Notes: a model not told the origin generated them from the letters alone. A stretch of 6,624 bases of DNA from Ktedonobacterales bacterium (GCA_025928125.1 JAICKD010000181.1:1-6624); one strand, 5' to 3'. Shown: positions 1 through 5,116, counted from the stretch's first letter. Translations and numbers: made by a program.

Positions 1-753
1 GAAGATGGCAACGGTTTGTCCAGCGCCATTATCGTTGTTGACAAGCGCATTCATGTCGTAGGCGGTGCGCAGCTCGTTGGGAGTGTAGCCACCACCAGGG
101 CCGCTGCCCACACGGGGCTGGGGGGCGCCGCGCCGGTTCGGCATGATGGGCGCGGGCGTGCGAATTCCCACGTTATTGAGCCCGCCGATGCTGATAATCA
201 TGCCAGTGAGCGAGTCTGGCACGGATGGCTCAGTCGTCGGCGCATAGACGGTGCGGCCATTCACCTGATAGCTCGCCAGCGTCGTCTGGAAGGCGGCTTC
301 GACCGTCGCCACTGAGCCGGAGGCGTCGATCAAGAGATGGTTCGCCGCCACCGAATGCACTACCAACCCCTGGCTGCGCAGCCAGGCGGTCACCTGGTTG
401 ACGGTCGCCTGCGTGGGGGAGAAACGCGCCTGGAACTCGCGGGTGGAGAGATACTGGTGATAGAGGCCAGAGTGCGGGTTGTTCTGGGCGGCGAGCAGTT
501 GGGTCAGGCCGCTCTGGTTGCGCAGACTTAGCGAGATCGAGAGATCGAGCGCCTGGGCCGTGTCGGGCGACTGCGCCAGGGCGTGGCGGCCACGGACGGC
601 GGGGACCAGATGGCCACGAATGGTCCAGCGGCCGGAGCCCGCGGCGTGGCTGGTGAAATGGCTGTTGACCAGGGGAACGGCCGCCAGTGCGGCCAGCAGC
701 GCCAGGGTGATCAAGGCGCCGATAGCTACCTCGCGGCGAAGCAGACGATTCAT
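1..753 (-). CDS. S53 family (sedolisin/kumamolisin-like) serine-carboxyl peptidase precursor, C-terminus cut by window edge
   Basis: The reading frame is open from the ATG at 753 to the window edge, giving 251 residues without a stop. Residues 1-30 form an export signal: MNRLLRRE, then a hydrophobic Ala/Leu stretch at about 9-29. Residues about 68-195 match the pro-kumamolisin activation domain, with features such as HQYLSTREFQARFSPT (99-114), a V-x-x-V-x-x-W-L-x-x-x-G-L segment (118-130) and the AFQTTLASY stretch (154-162). A Gly/Pro-rich linker follows (about 198-222). YTPNELRTAYDM (223-234) and GAGQTVAIF (243-251) then look like the start of the mature catalytic domain. Sedolisins are acid-active secreted endopeptidases using a Ser-Glu-Asp triad; those residues lie outside the window and cannot be checked. 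The start is well fixed: GGAG lies 6 nt upstream, and an in-frame TAG lies two codons before the ATG. An ATG at 778 is out of frame. The gene is transcribed divergently from the alkyltransferase gene and seems unrelated to it. Confidence 0.88.
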   Translation of the reverse strand, partial: MNRLLRREVAIGALITLALLAALAAVPLVNSHFTSHAAGSGRWTIRGHLVPAVRGRHALAQSPDTAQALDLSISLSLRNQSGLTQLLAAQNNPHSGLYHQYLSTREFQARFSPTQATVNQVTAWLRSQGLVVHSVAANHLLIDASGSVATVEAAFQTTLASYQVNGRTVYAPTTEPSVPDSLTGMIISIGGLNNVGIRTPAPIMPNRRGAPQPRVGSGPGGGYTPNELRTAYDMNALVNNDNGAGQTVAIF

Positions 754-909
754 GTACTACTCCAGAAATAGCCCTCATGACGCAGTCGCTGTATTGCGAT
801 CCTGCCTGGTCTAATGCGCGTTGACAAGACGGCGACATATCTCAGAAACTCTATTATGAGGCATGTGACAGCGCCTGTCTACTGGCGTATCCGATGAGAT
901 GCGTTGCGC

Positions 910-936
910 CATCGTTGGGACGTGGATGTAACGATG
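910..936. promoter_or_regulatory. Inverted repeat in the divergent promoter region, possible operator
   Basis: CATCGTT (910-916) and AACGATG (930-936) are perfect 7-bp inverted arms separated by 13 bp. The repeat lies 54 bp upstream of the alkyltransferase ATG, in the 236-bp divergent region 754-989. A weak -10-like TATCCT lies at 958-963, with only a poor -35 (TGTACG, 935-940) at 17-bp spacing. The repeat would therefore sit around the -35 of a plus-strand promoter. The symmetry is directly visible; a regulatory role is inference. I see no gene in the 236-bp gap. Confidence 0.3.
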
Positions 937-989
937 TACGCTTTACTGGGGTTCGTGTATCCTAGTAGAGAGAACGAAGGAACCGGGGG

Positions 990-1736
990 ATGGTAATGAG
1001 AAGCAACGAAACAGGCGCTCTGGCCCAGGGCGCCGTGATGACGTGGGCAGGCAACGTCGTGGTGATGGCAGGACCAAGCGGGGTGCGCGCGGTGGAGATA
1101 CCCCGCTGGTCGGAGACGCGCTCCGAGGCGCCGCCAGACCTCGGCGCCATCACGTTCTATGAGGGTGGAGATGCGGATGCCCTGGGCCATCTGCGTCAGG
1201 CGCTCGGCGAGTTGGATGAGTATTTTCGCGGCGCACGCCAGGAATTCACCGTCGCGCTCGATCCACAGGGTACGGCGTTCTATCGCGCTGCCTGGGTCGC
1301 GGTGGCGTGCGTGCCGTTTGGCGAGTCGCGCGCCTATGCGGAGATCGCGCGGGCCATCGGCTCGCCCACGGCGATCCGGGCGGTGGGCGCGGCCAACGGG
1401 GCCAATCCGGTCGCGCCATTCGTCCCCTGCCACCGCATCGTCGGGAGCGATGGACGGCTGACTGGCTATGGGCCGGGGTTGCCGCTCAAAGCGCGGCTGC
1501 TGGCGATGGAGGGCGCTATCCCCCATGACGCCGACTCCTACGATGTCTGGGCGGACGATCTCCGCGCTCGCAACGGAGGCATAACGCCCGCGCTGGGCAT
1601 TCGTGGCGCGTCACTGTATTGCGCGCCAGGGTGCGCACGGAGTCGCGCGCGCTGGGCCTTCCCGCCGCGTATCTTCGCCAGCGCCGCCGCCGCGCAAGAG
1701 GCTGGCTACCTGCCCTGCCCGCTGTGTGGTGGGTAG
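990..1736 (+). CDS. ogt: O6-alkylguanine-DNA alkyltransferase (Ogt/MGMT type) with a C-terminal Ada-type zinc-binding domain
   Basis: The 248-residue protein should remove alkyl groups from O6 of guanine by irreversible transfer to its own cysteine. Residues 1-90 are a divergent N-terminal alkyltransferase domain. Residues about 96-175 are the catalytic domain: FYRAAW, VPFGESRAYAEIARAIG (108-124), arginine-finger region AIRAVGAANGANP (R130), and acceptor-site motif PCHRIVG with Cys147, followed by DGRLTGYG. The unusual part is residues about 200-248. LYCAPGC, AAQEAGYLPC and PLC give Cys211-x3-Cys215-x27-Cys243-x2-Cys246, very close to the zinc site of E. coli Ada, whose Cys38 accepts methyl groups from phosphotriesters. 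Ada normally has the order zinc domain, AraC helix-turn-helix, alkyltransferase; here the order is reversed and the AraC part is absent. GAAGGA at 976-981 (8-nt spacing) supports ATG 990; ATG 996 is an alternative. The alkyltransferase call is very secure. The zinc domain rests on cysteine spacing and flanking motif similarity. Confidence 0.93.
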   Translation: MVMRSNETGALAQGAVMTWAGNVVVMAGPSGVRAVEIPRWSETRSEAPPDLGAITFYEGGDADALGHLRQALGELDEYFRGARQEFTVALDPQGTAFYRAAWVAVACVPFGESRAYAEIARAIGSPTAIRAVGAANGANPVAPFVPCHRIVGSDGRLTGYGPGLPLKARLLAMEGAIPHDADSYDVWADDLRARNGGITPALGIRGASLYCAPGCARSRARWAFPPRIFASAAAAQEAGYLPCPLCGG

Positions 1737-1740
1737 TGTA

Positions 1741-1763
1741 ACAGCATTGAGTCCGCATGCTGT
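1741..1763 (+). repeat. Short inverted repeat after the alkyltransferase gene
   Basis: ACAGCAT (1741-1747) and ATGCTGT (1757-1763) form a 7-bp stem with a 9-nt loop starting 5 nt after the alkyltransferase stop. ATGCTG recurs at 1764-1769. There is no T-run after the stem, so an intrinsic terminator is doubtful. The rest of the 125-bp gap before the lipoprotein gene shows no gene and no clear promoter. Confidence 0.25.
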
Positions 1764-1861
1764 ATGCTGGATGGGAAGCCGTTAGATGAGTCGCCCGCCA
1801 GCCTTGGGAACCTGTAGCGAGATGGCAGCGTCTCTCTAGAGGATTAGGAAAGGAGATCAGC

Positions 1862-2428
1862 ATGCGAGTCATTCACTTCCCACCATTGAAGCGCGTAGGA
1901 CGGATAGTGCCTGTGGCGTTGGTACTGATGCTGGCCGCGTGTGGCGTCACGACGACGGGCGAGCAGCCGGGAGGCACGACGGGCAATACGCCAGCGGCGA
2001 CGGCAGCCTCCACAGCAACATCGGGAGGAACGCCCGTGTCATCTGTACCACCGACGAATGCGATTACGCTGACCACCGATCACGCCTCGTACACGACCTC
2101 GGCCACCATTATCGTGACCCTCATCAATGGCCGCTCGACCAGCATCTTCACCTTTGACCACCAGACAAGCTGCACTATTCTCACGCTCCAGCGACAGACG
2201 GCTTCTGGCTGGCAGCCGGTAGGTGGCTGCGCGCAGGGGCGCATGACCGTGCAAGTGGAGGTTAAGGCAGGCGCGAACATGAAGATCACCCTTTCGCCGA
2301 GCGCGGGCCAGATACATCCAGCGCCCTGGCCAGCCGGAACCTACCGGGCGGTCCTCAACTACTCCCTCCAGAAACAGGAAATGGCGACAGGCTCCATGGC
2401 CGCCTCGCCGACATTTTCGCTCAGTTAA
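1862..2428 (+). CDS. Small secreted lipoprotein with a C-terminal Ig-like beta-sandwich domain, function unknown
   Basis: The 188-residue protein has a lipoprotein signal peptide: basic start (K10, R11, R14), hydrophobic run 15-26 and lipobox LAAC, with Cys27 as the lipidation site. A Thr/Ser/Gly/Pro-rich tether (about 28-66) then leads to a compact domain (about 67-188) of alternating beta-strand-like segments such as ITLTTDHASYTTSATIIVTLING and MTVQVEVKAGANMKITLSP. This pattern resembles bacterial Ig-like domains of the type found in BsuPI-like and related extracellular proteins. Cys104 and Cys123 could form a disulfide. A near-ideal Shine-Dalgarno, AAAGGAG at 1849-1855, lies 6 nt before the ATG and fixes the start. 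The protein is probably anchored on the outer face of the cytoplasmic membrane. I cannot assign a ligand or pathway, and neither neighbour suggests one. Confidence 0.85.
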   Translation: MRVIHFPPLKRVGRIVPVALVLMLAACGVTTTGEQPGGTTGNTPAATAASTATSGGTPVSSVPPTNAITLTTDHASYTTSATIIVTLINGRSTSIFTFDHQTSCTILTLQRQTASGWQPVGGCAQGRMTVQVEVKAGANMKITLSPSAGQIHPAPWPAGTYRAVLNYSLQKQEMATGSMAASPTFSLS

Positions 2429-2484
2429 GAACACTTAACAGAACTGTCATGCCCCCAATGGCAATGATGGGAGTAGGCCGACGT

Positions 2485-2503
2485 CGCGGCATGAATGCCG
2501 CGG
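2485..2503. repeat. GC-rich hairpin repeat with TGAA loop, copy A
   Basis: CGCGGCATGAATGCCGCGG contains perfect 8-bp arms, CGCGGCAT and ATGCCGCG, around a central GA. In RNA this would be a 7-bp stem with a TGAA loop. The identical 19 bp recurs at 5036-5054. The copy is 56 nt past the lipoprotein stop and is followed by CTAA. There is no T-tract, so it is a dispersed palindromic unit rather than a classical terminator. Confidence 0.75.
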
Positions 2504-2590
2504 CTAAGAACGGGAATTGATAGGAACTCTAAGGCGCTTTCGCGGCGCGGGATTCTCTCGTGCGGCGATGACGGGTTCTCATCAGCAGCC

Positions 2591-2619
2591 TTGCTACACC
2601 GCGACCCGGCGTGTACAAT
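2591..2619 (+). promoter_or_regulatory. Candidate sigma70-type promoter of the mutase subunit-meaB operon
   Basis: TTGCTA (2591-2596; 4 of 6 matches to TTGACA) and TACAAT (2614-2619; 5 of 6 matches to TATAAT) are separated by exactly 17 bp. This is the best promoter-like match I found in the window. Transcription would begin near 2626, leaving a leader of about 120 nt before the ATG at 2748. The elements are visible; activity is inferred. Confidence 0.5.
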
Positions 2620-2630
2620 CGCGGTGTAGC
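2593..2630. promoter_or_regulatory. Perfect 12-bp inverted repeat overlapping the promoter, candidate operator
   Basis: GCTACACCGCGA (2593-2604) and TCGCGGTGTAGC (2619-2630) are exact reverse complements separated by 14 bp. The left arm starts within the candidate -35 and the right arm starts on the last base of the candidate -10, so a dimeric protein bound here would cover the promoter. The centres of the half-sites are 26 bp apart. The symmetry is certain. An operator role is inference, and no regulator gene lies nearby to name the binding protein. Confidence 0.5.
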
Positions 2631-2650
2631 CGCGCATGGGAGCGCGCTAC
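2626..2650 (+). promoter_or_regulatory. Predicted 5'-terminal mRNA stem-loop
   Basis: GTAG (2626-2629) plus CGCGC (2631-2635) pair with GCGCG (2642-2646) plus CTAC (2647-2650), with one bulged C at 2630 and loop ATGGGA. If transcription starts near 2626, this hairpin would be at the extreme 5' end of the mRNA, where such structures can stabilise transcripts. In read-through transcripts from upstream it would compete with the 12-bp stem at 2593-2630 for the same GTAGC strand. Confidence 0.35.
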
Positions 2651-2703
2651 GATGGCAGAGCGATGAACACGGCAAGCGCAACAAAACAGCAATGGCGCTG
2701 AAA

Positions 2704-2740
2704 GGGGGAAGGCGAGGTGGGCCGCTGGGACGCCACCTCG
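2704..2740 (+). promoter_or_regulatory. Distant Shine-Dalgarno followed by a spacer hairpin, before the mutase small subunit
   Basis: No Shine-Dalgarno sequence is present in the normal window before ATG 2748. A purine-rich GGGGGAAGG lies at 2704-2712, 35 nt upstream. Directly after it, CGAGGTGG (2713-2720) and CCACCTCG (2733-2740) form a perfect 8-bp stem with a 12-nt loop. Folding removes 28 nt and leaves AAGG 7 nt from the ATG, an ideal distance. A similar hairpin-bridged start is known from phage T4 gene 25. The left arm GAGGTGG also looks like a Shine-Dalgarno but has no start codon at the right distance for the main frame. Confidence 0.45.
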
Positions 2741-2747
2741 TAGACAT

Positions 2748-3248
2748 ATGGCGGAACAACGCAAGATACGCGTGCTGGTTGCCAAACCAGGGCTGGATGG
2801 GCATGATCGCGGCGCGAAGGTGCTGGCGCGGGCGCTGCGCGACGCCGGGATGGAGGTCATCTATACCGGCATTCGCCAGACGCCGCCGATGATTGTCGAG
2901 GCGGCCATCCAGGAAGATGTGGACGCCATTCTGATGAGCATTCTCTCCGGCGCGCATATGGCGATCTTCCCGAAAGTGATGGAACTGCTCAAGGAGAATG
3001 GCGTCGATGATGTGCTGGTGATGGCGGGCGGTATTCTGCCCGACGAGGACCTGCCAGCCATCGAAGCGATGGGCATCCGGGGCAACTTTGGGCCAGGCAC
3101 TTCACTTTCCACCATCACCGAGTTTGTGCGGGCGAATATCAATACCGACCGGCTCTCCCACGATCTGGCGCCGCTCGCTCGGTCCAGCGCGGACACGGAC
3201 GCCACAGACGCGGCACAGGAAACGGCCCACTCGCATGGCGCAGACTGA
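2748..3248 (+). CDS. Cobalamin-binding small subunit of a methylmalonyl-CoA-mutase-type acyl-CoA mutase
   Basis: The 166-residue protein is a stand-alone B12-binding domain. KPGLDGHDRGAK (13-24) holds the DxHxxG signature with His19 as the expected lower cobalt ligand. SILSGAH (64-70), the MAGGI glycine loop (92-96) and GPGTS (115-119) are the other cofactor-contact motifs, in the usual order of the Rossmann-like fold. Together with a separate large subunit it would carry out adenosylcobalamin radical rearrangement, such as methylmalonyl-CoA to succinyl-CoA. Isobutyryl-CoA and 2-hydroxyisobutyryl-CoA mutases use very similar small subunits, so the substrate is open. Family members usually end near residue 130-140; the last 30 or so residues are an Asp/Ala/Ser/His-rich tail that partly overlaps meaB. 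ATG 2748 fits the family's N-terminus but lacks a nearby Shine-Dalgarno. No large subunit is in this window. Confidence 0.92.
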   Translation: MAEQRKIRVLVAKPGLDGHDRGAKVLARALRDAGMEVIYTGIRQTPPMIVEAAIQEDVDAILMSILSGAHMAIFPKVMELLKENGVDDVLVMAGGILPDEDLPAIEAMGIRGNFGPGTSLSTITEFVRANINTDRLSHDLAPLARSSADTDATDAAQETAHSHGAD

Positions 3249-4197
3249 TATCGTCGCGCGATTGCTCGCGGGCGACCGGCGAGCGCTGGCGCGGGTCGTC
3301 ACGCTGATCGAAAACGGCGCGCCCGAGACACGCGCCATCCTCGCGGAACTGCATGCGCACGGCGGCCACGCGCACATCGTCGGCTTCACTGGCTCGCCCG
3401 GCGCGGGCAAGAGCACGCTGGTGATGCAACTGGCGCGGGAGCTGCGCAAGCGCGAGCAGCGCATCGGCATCCTCGCCGTAGACCCCAGCAGCCCGTTCAC
3501 TGGCGGCGCCATTTTGGGCGACCGCATCCGCATGCAGGAGCTAGCGGGCGACCCCAACGTCTTCATCCGCAGCATGGCGAGCCGGGGCAGCCTTGGCGGG
3601 CTGGCCGCCTCCACGCGCGATGTGGTGCGCGCGCTGGACGCGGCGGGCTTCGATACGATCATCATCGAGACGGTGGGCGCGGGCCAGGCGGAGGTCGAGA
3701 TCGTCCGTGCGGCGCAGAGCGTCGTCGTGGTGACGGTGCCGGGCATGGGCGACGACATCCAGGCGATCAAGGCGGGCATCCTCGAGATTGCCGATATCTT
3801 TGTCGTCAATAAGGCTGACCGCCCCGGCGCCGACCAGACCGCCGCCGAGCTACGTATGTTGCTACACCTGGACGAGCACCGCAAGGAGCGCGTCTGGCGC
3901 GTCCCCATCGTCAGAACGAACGCCATGACGGGTGACGGCGTACCCGAACTGGCCGACAAGCTCGCCGCGCACCTCGCCACGCTACGGACGTCGGGCATGC
4001 TCGCCAGCCGGAGCGGTCAGCAGGCGCGCAGTGAGATGCTGGCGCTGCTGCATCAGGCGCTGATCGAGAAGATCGAGGCGACCATTGGCGCCGATGAGTG
4101 GGACCGGCTAGTGGCCGAGGTGGTCGAGCGCAACCGTGACCCCTATACCACCGCCGATGAGCTGGCGCGGCGCATCGGGCTGGTCCCGCCAGGGTAA
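3235..4197 (+). CDS. meaB: MeaB/ArgK-type G-protein chaperone of the B12-dependent mutase
   Basis: The 320-residue protein is a P-loop GTPase of the MeaB/ArgK/MMAA family, which gates adenosylcobalamin loading into the mutase and helps replace damaged cofactor. Visible motifs are Walker A GSPGAGKST (53-61), DPSSPFTGGAILGDRIRM (83-100), IRSMASRGSLGGLA (111-124), ETVGAGQAEVEI (145-156), PGMGDDIQAIKAG (169-181) and the guanine-specificity motif NKAD (192-195). The C-terminal part from about 265 is the helical dimerisation region. Length and motif order are normal for the family. The frame is open further upstream to ATG 3088, but that stretch lies inside the mutase subunit gene; ATG 3235 fits the family start and gives a 14-nt overlap. 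Only AGGA at 3217-3220, 14 nt away, resembles a Shine-Dalgarno, so translation is probably coupled to the upstream gene. Confidence 0.96.
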   Translation: MAQTDIVARLLAGDRRALARVVTLIENGAPETRAILAELHAHGGHAHIVGFTGSPGAGKSTLVMQLARELRKREQRIGILAVDPSSPFTGGAILGDRIRMQELAGDPNVFIRSMASRGSLGGLAASTRDVVRALDAAGFDTIIIETVGAGQAEVEIVRAAQSVVVVTVPGMGDDIQAIKAGILEIADIFVVNKADRPGADQTAAELRMLLHLDEHRKERVWRVPIVRTNAMTGDGVPELADKLAAHLATLRTSGMLASRSGQQARSEMLALLHQALIEKIEATIGADEWDRLVAEVVERNRDPYTTADELARRIGLVPPG

Positions 4198-4314
4198 GCC
4201 GCCTCGCGGTCCCCAGGAACAGCCATGCCGCTTGCCACTTGACATGGGAGGTTATCTTTTCCCTGAGATGGCCTTGCCTTCCTGCTATGTGGCGTTCAGC
4301 CGACGCCTCCAGTA

Positions 4315-4330
4315 TTACCATTGGTAACCA
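4315..4330. promoter_or_regulatory. Overlapping short palindromes upstream of the LOG gene
   Basis: TTACCA-T-TGGTAA (4315-4327) is a perfect 6-bp inverted repeat, and TGGT-A-ACCA (4322-4330) overlaps it, giving three alternating half-sites 44 bp before the GTG start. This could be an operator. The 176-bp gap 4198-4373 also contains a perfect TTGACA (4239-4244), but with no fitting -10, so I cannot place a promoter. I see no gene and no clear terminator in the gap. Confidence 0.25.
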
Positions 4331-4373
4331 GCGACCAACAAGCAGAGACTATGGAAACTGAGGACTATCACAC

Positions 4374-4961
4374 GTGCGGAGAATCTGTGTCTTTGCCGGC
4401 TCGTCGCCGGGTGGGCGGCCAGTCTATACCGAGGTGGCGCAGGCGCTTGGCTGCGAGCTGGCCCAACGGGGGCTGGGGCTGGTCTATGGCGGGGCGAGTC
4501 GCGGGCTGATGGGCGTCGTCGCCGATGCGGCGCTGGCGGCGGGCGGCGAGGTGATCGGCGTGATGCCGCATGGTCTGTTCGCGCATGAGGTCGCCCACCA
4601 GGGGCTGACGGAGTTATTTGAGGTGGGCAGCATGCACGAGCGCAAGGCGCTGATGGCCCAGCTCTCCGATGGCTTTATTGCGTTGCCCGGTGGCTATGGC
4701 ACCTGTGACGAACTCTTCGAGGCGGTCACGTGGGCGCAGGTTGGCATCCATCAGAAGCCTGTTGGGCTGCTCGAAGTTCATGACTATTTTGCCACGCTGC
4801 TGGCGTTTGTCGCGCATGCCTCGAATGAGGGCTTCATCCCACCGGCACAGACTGACCTACTGCTCCGCGAGACCGACCCCGCCGCCCTGCTCGACGCCTT
4901 CGCCCGCTACCAGTCGCCCGCCGACGTCACTCCACCGCCAACACCACCCGTGTTGCCGTGA
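4374..4961 (+). CDS. LOG family (TIGR00730-type) nucleoside 5'-monophosphate phosphoribohydrolase
   Basis: The 195-residue protein has the Rossmann-like fold of LOG / 'lysine decarboxylase-like' proteins. Motifs are FAGSSPG near the start (7-13), LVYGGASRGLMG (36-47), SMHERK (86-91) with the catalytic Arg/Lys region, and PGGYGTCDE (105-113), the diagnostic PGGxGTxxE. In plants and several bacteria these enzymes cleave ribose 5'-phosphate from cytokinin nucleotides; others act on AMP or other purine nucleotides, so the substrate is not certain. The older name 'lysine decarboxylase' is wrong for the family. The GTG start is well supported: GAGGA at 4360-4364 lies 9 nt upstream, and an in-frame TGA at 4359-4361 excludes longer forms. 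The Pro/Thr-rich tail (about 181-195) looks disordered. The gene stands alone and converges with ctaG. Confidence 0.93.
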   Translation: MRRICVFAGSSPGGRPVYTEVAQALGCELAQRGLGLVYGGASRGLMGVVADAALAAGGEVIGVMPHGLFAHEVAHQGLTELFEVGSMHERKALMAQLSDGFIALPGGYGTCDELFEAVTWAQVGIHQKPVGLLEVHDYFATLLAFVAHASNEGFIPPAQTDLLLRETDPAALLDAFARYQSPADVTPPPTPPVLP

Positions 4962-4973
4962 GGGTGGAGGCAG

Positions 4974-4996
4974 CCCCCCCACACATGCGGAGGGGG
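4974..4996 (+). terminator. C-run/G-run hairpin after the LOG gene, possible terminator or repeat remnant
   Basis: Seven C (4974-4980) and five G (4992-4996) can pair as a 5-bp stem with an 11-nt loop, starting 12 nt after the LOG stop. The position suits a terminator, but no T-tract follows. GGGGAATG here also occurs in the C/G-tract repeat near 6309-6316, so this may be a decayed member of that repeat. Confidence 0.3.
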
Positions 4997-5035
4997 AATG
5001 GCGCGCAGATGGCAAGGTTAGTGGTGGAGCGGGTT

Positions 5036-5054
5036 CGCGGCATGAATGCCGCGG
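5036..5054. repeat. GC-rich hairpin repeat with TGAA loop, copy B
   Basis: This is an exact 19-bp copy of the element at 2485-2503, in the same orientation as judged by the central GA. Here GGTT before and AACC after the core could extend the stem with a 3-nt bulge. It lies between the convergent LOG and ctaG genes. Confidence 0.75.
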
Positions 5055-5093
5055 GTAACCGCCAGAGGGCCGGGTTTCAGCTAAAGTGAGCGG

Positions 5094-5116
5094 GCCGCAG
5101 GCTGAAGCCCTGCGGC
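5094..5116. repeat. Related GC-rich hairpin, TGAA loop
   Basis: GCCGCAGGCT (5094-5103) and AGCCCTGCGGC (5106-5116) pair with one bulged base around a TGAA centre. It shares with copy A the downstream GCGGCTAA and the same loop, though the stem sequence differs. It lies 40 bp from copy B, 70 bp from the ctaG stop. The remaining sequence of the 225-bp convergent gap shows no gene. Confidence 0.6.

Noticed and set aside
230..838. 202-residue open frame on the minus strand
   Set aside because: It is out of frame with the sedolisin gene it overlaps, has Arg/Pro/Gly-rich low-information sequence, and its overlap contradicts the clear pro-kumamolisin domain in the neighbouring frame.
821..857. Plus-strand promoter TTGACA (821-826) with TATTAT (852-857)
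   Set aside because: The spacer is 25 bp, far beyond the workable range, and no better -10 is present.
879..1526. 215-residue open frame antisense to the alkyltransferase gene
   Set aside because: It is a typical high-GC antisense shadow with no recognisable motif, while the plus strand encodes an unambiguous alkyltransferase.
2663..2701. 12-codon upstream frame (MNTASATKQQWR) in the mutase leader, preceded by an overlapping 4-codon frame at 2652
   Set aside because: Neither has a good Shine-Dalgarno or a telling codon pattern. A leader peptide cannot be excluded, but such short frames are common by chance.
2429..2747. Cobalamin riboswitch ahead of the B12-dependent mutase operon
   Set aside because: I looked for a B12-box-like conserved core and did not see one; the leader is also shorter than typical for this class.
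3088..3234. N-terminal extension of meaB to ATG 3088
   Set aside because: It lies within the mutase small subunit gene in another frame, the added residues do not fit the family, and ATG 3235 gives the normal MeaB start.
3102..3998. 298-residue open frame antisense to meaB
   Set aside because: Ser/Ala/Arg-rich composition without domain signatures; long antisense frames are expected opposite high-GC genes.
4239..4267. Promoter with perfect -35 TTGACA upstream of the LOG gene
   Set aside because: No -10-like hexamer is found at 16-18 bp; the nearest AT-rich segment (TATCTT, 4253-4258) is only 8 bp away.
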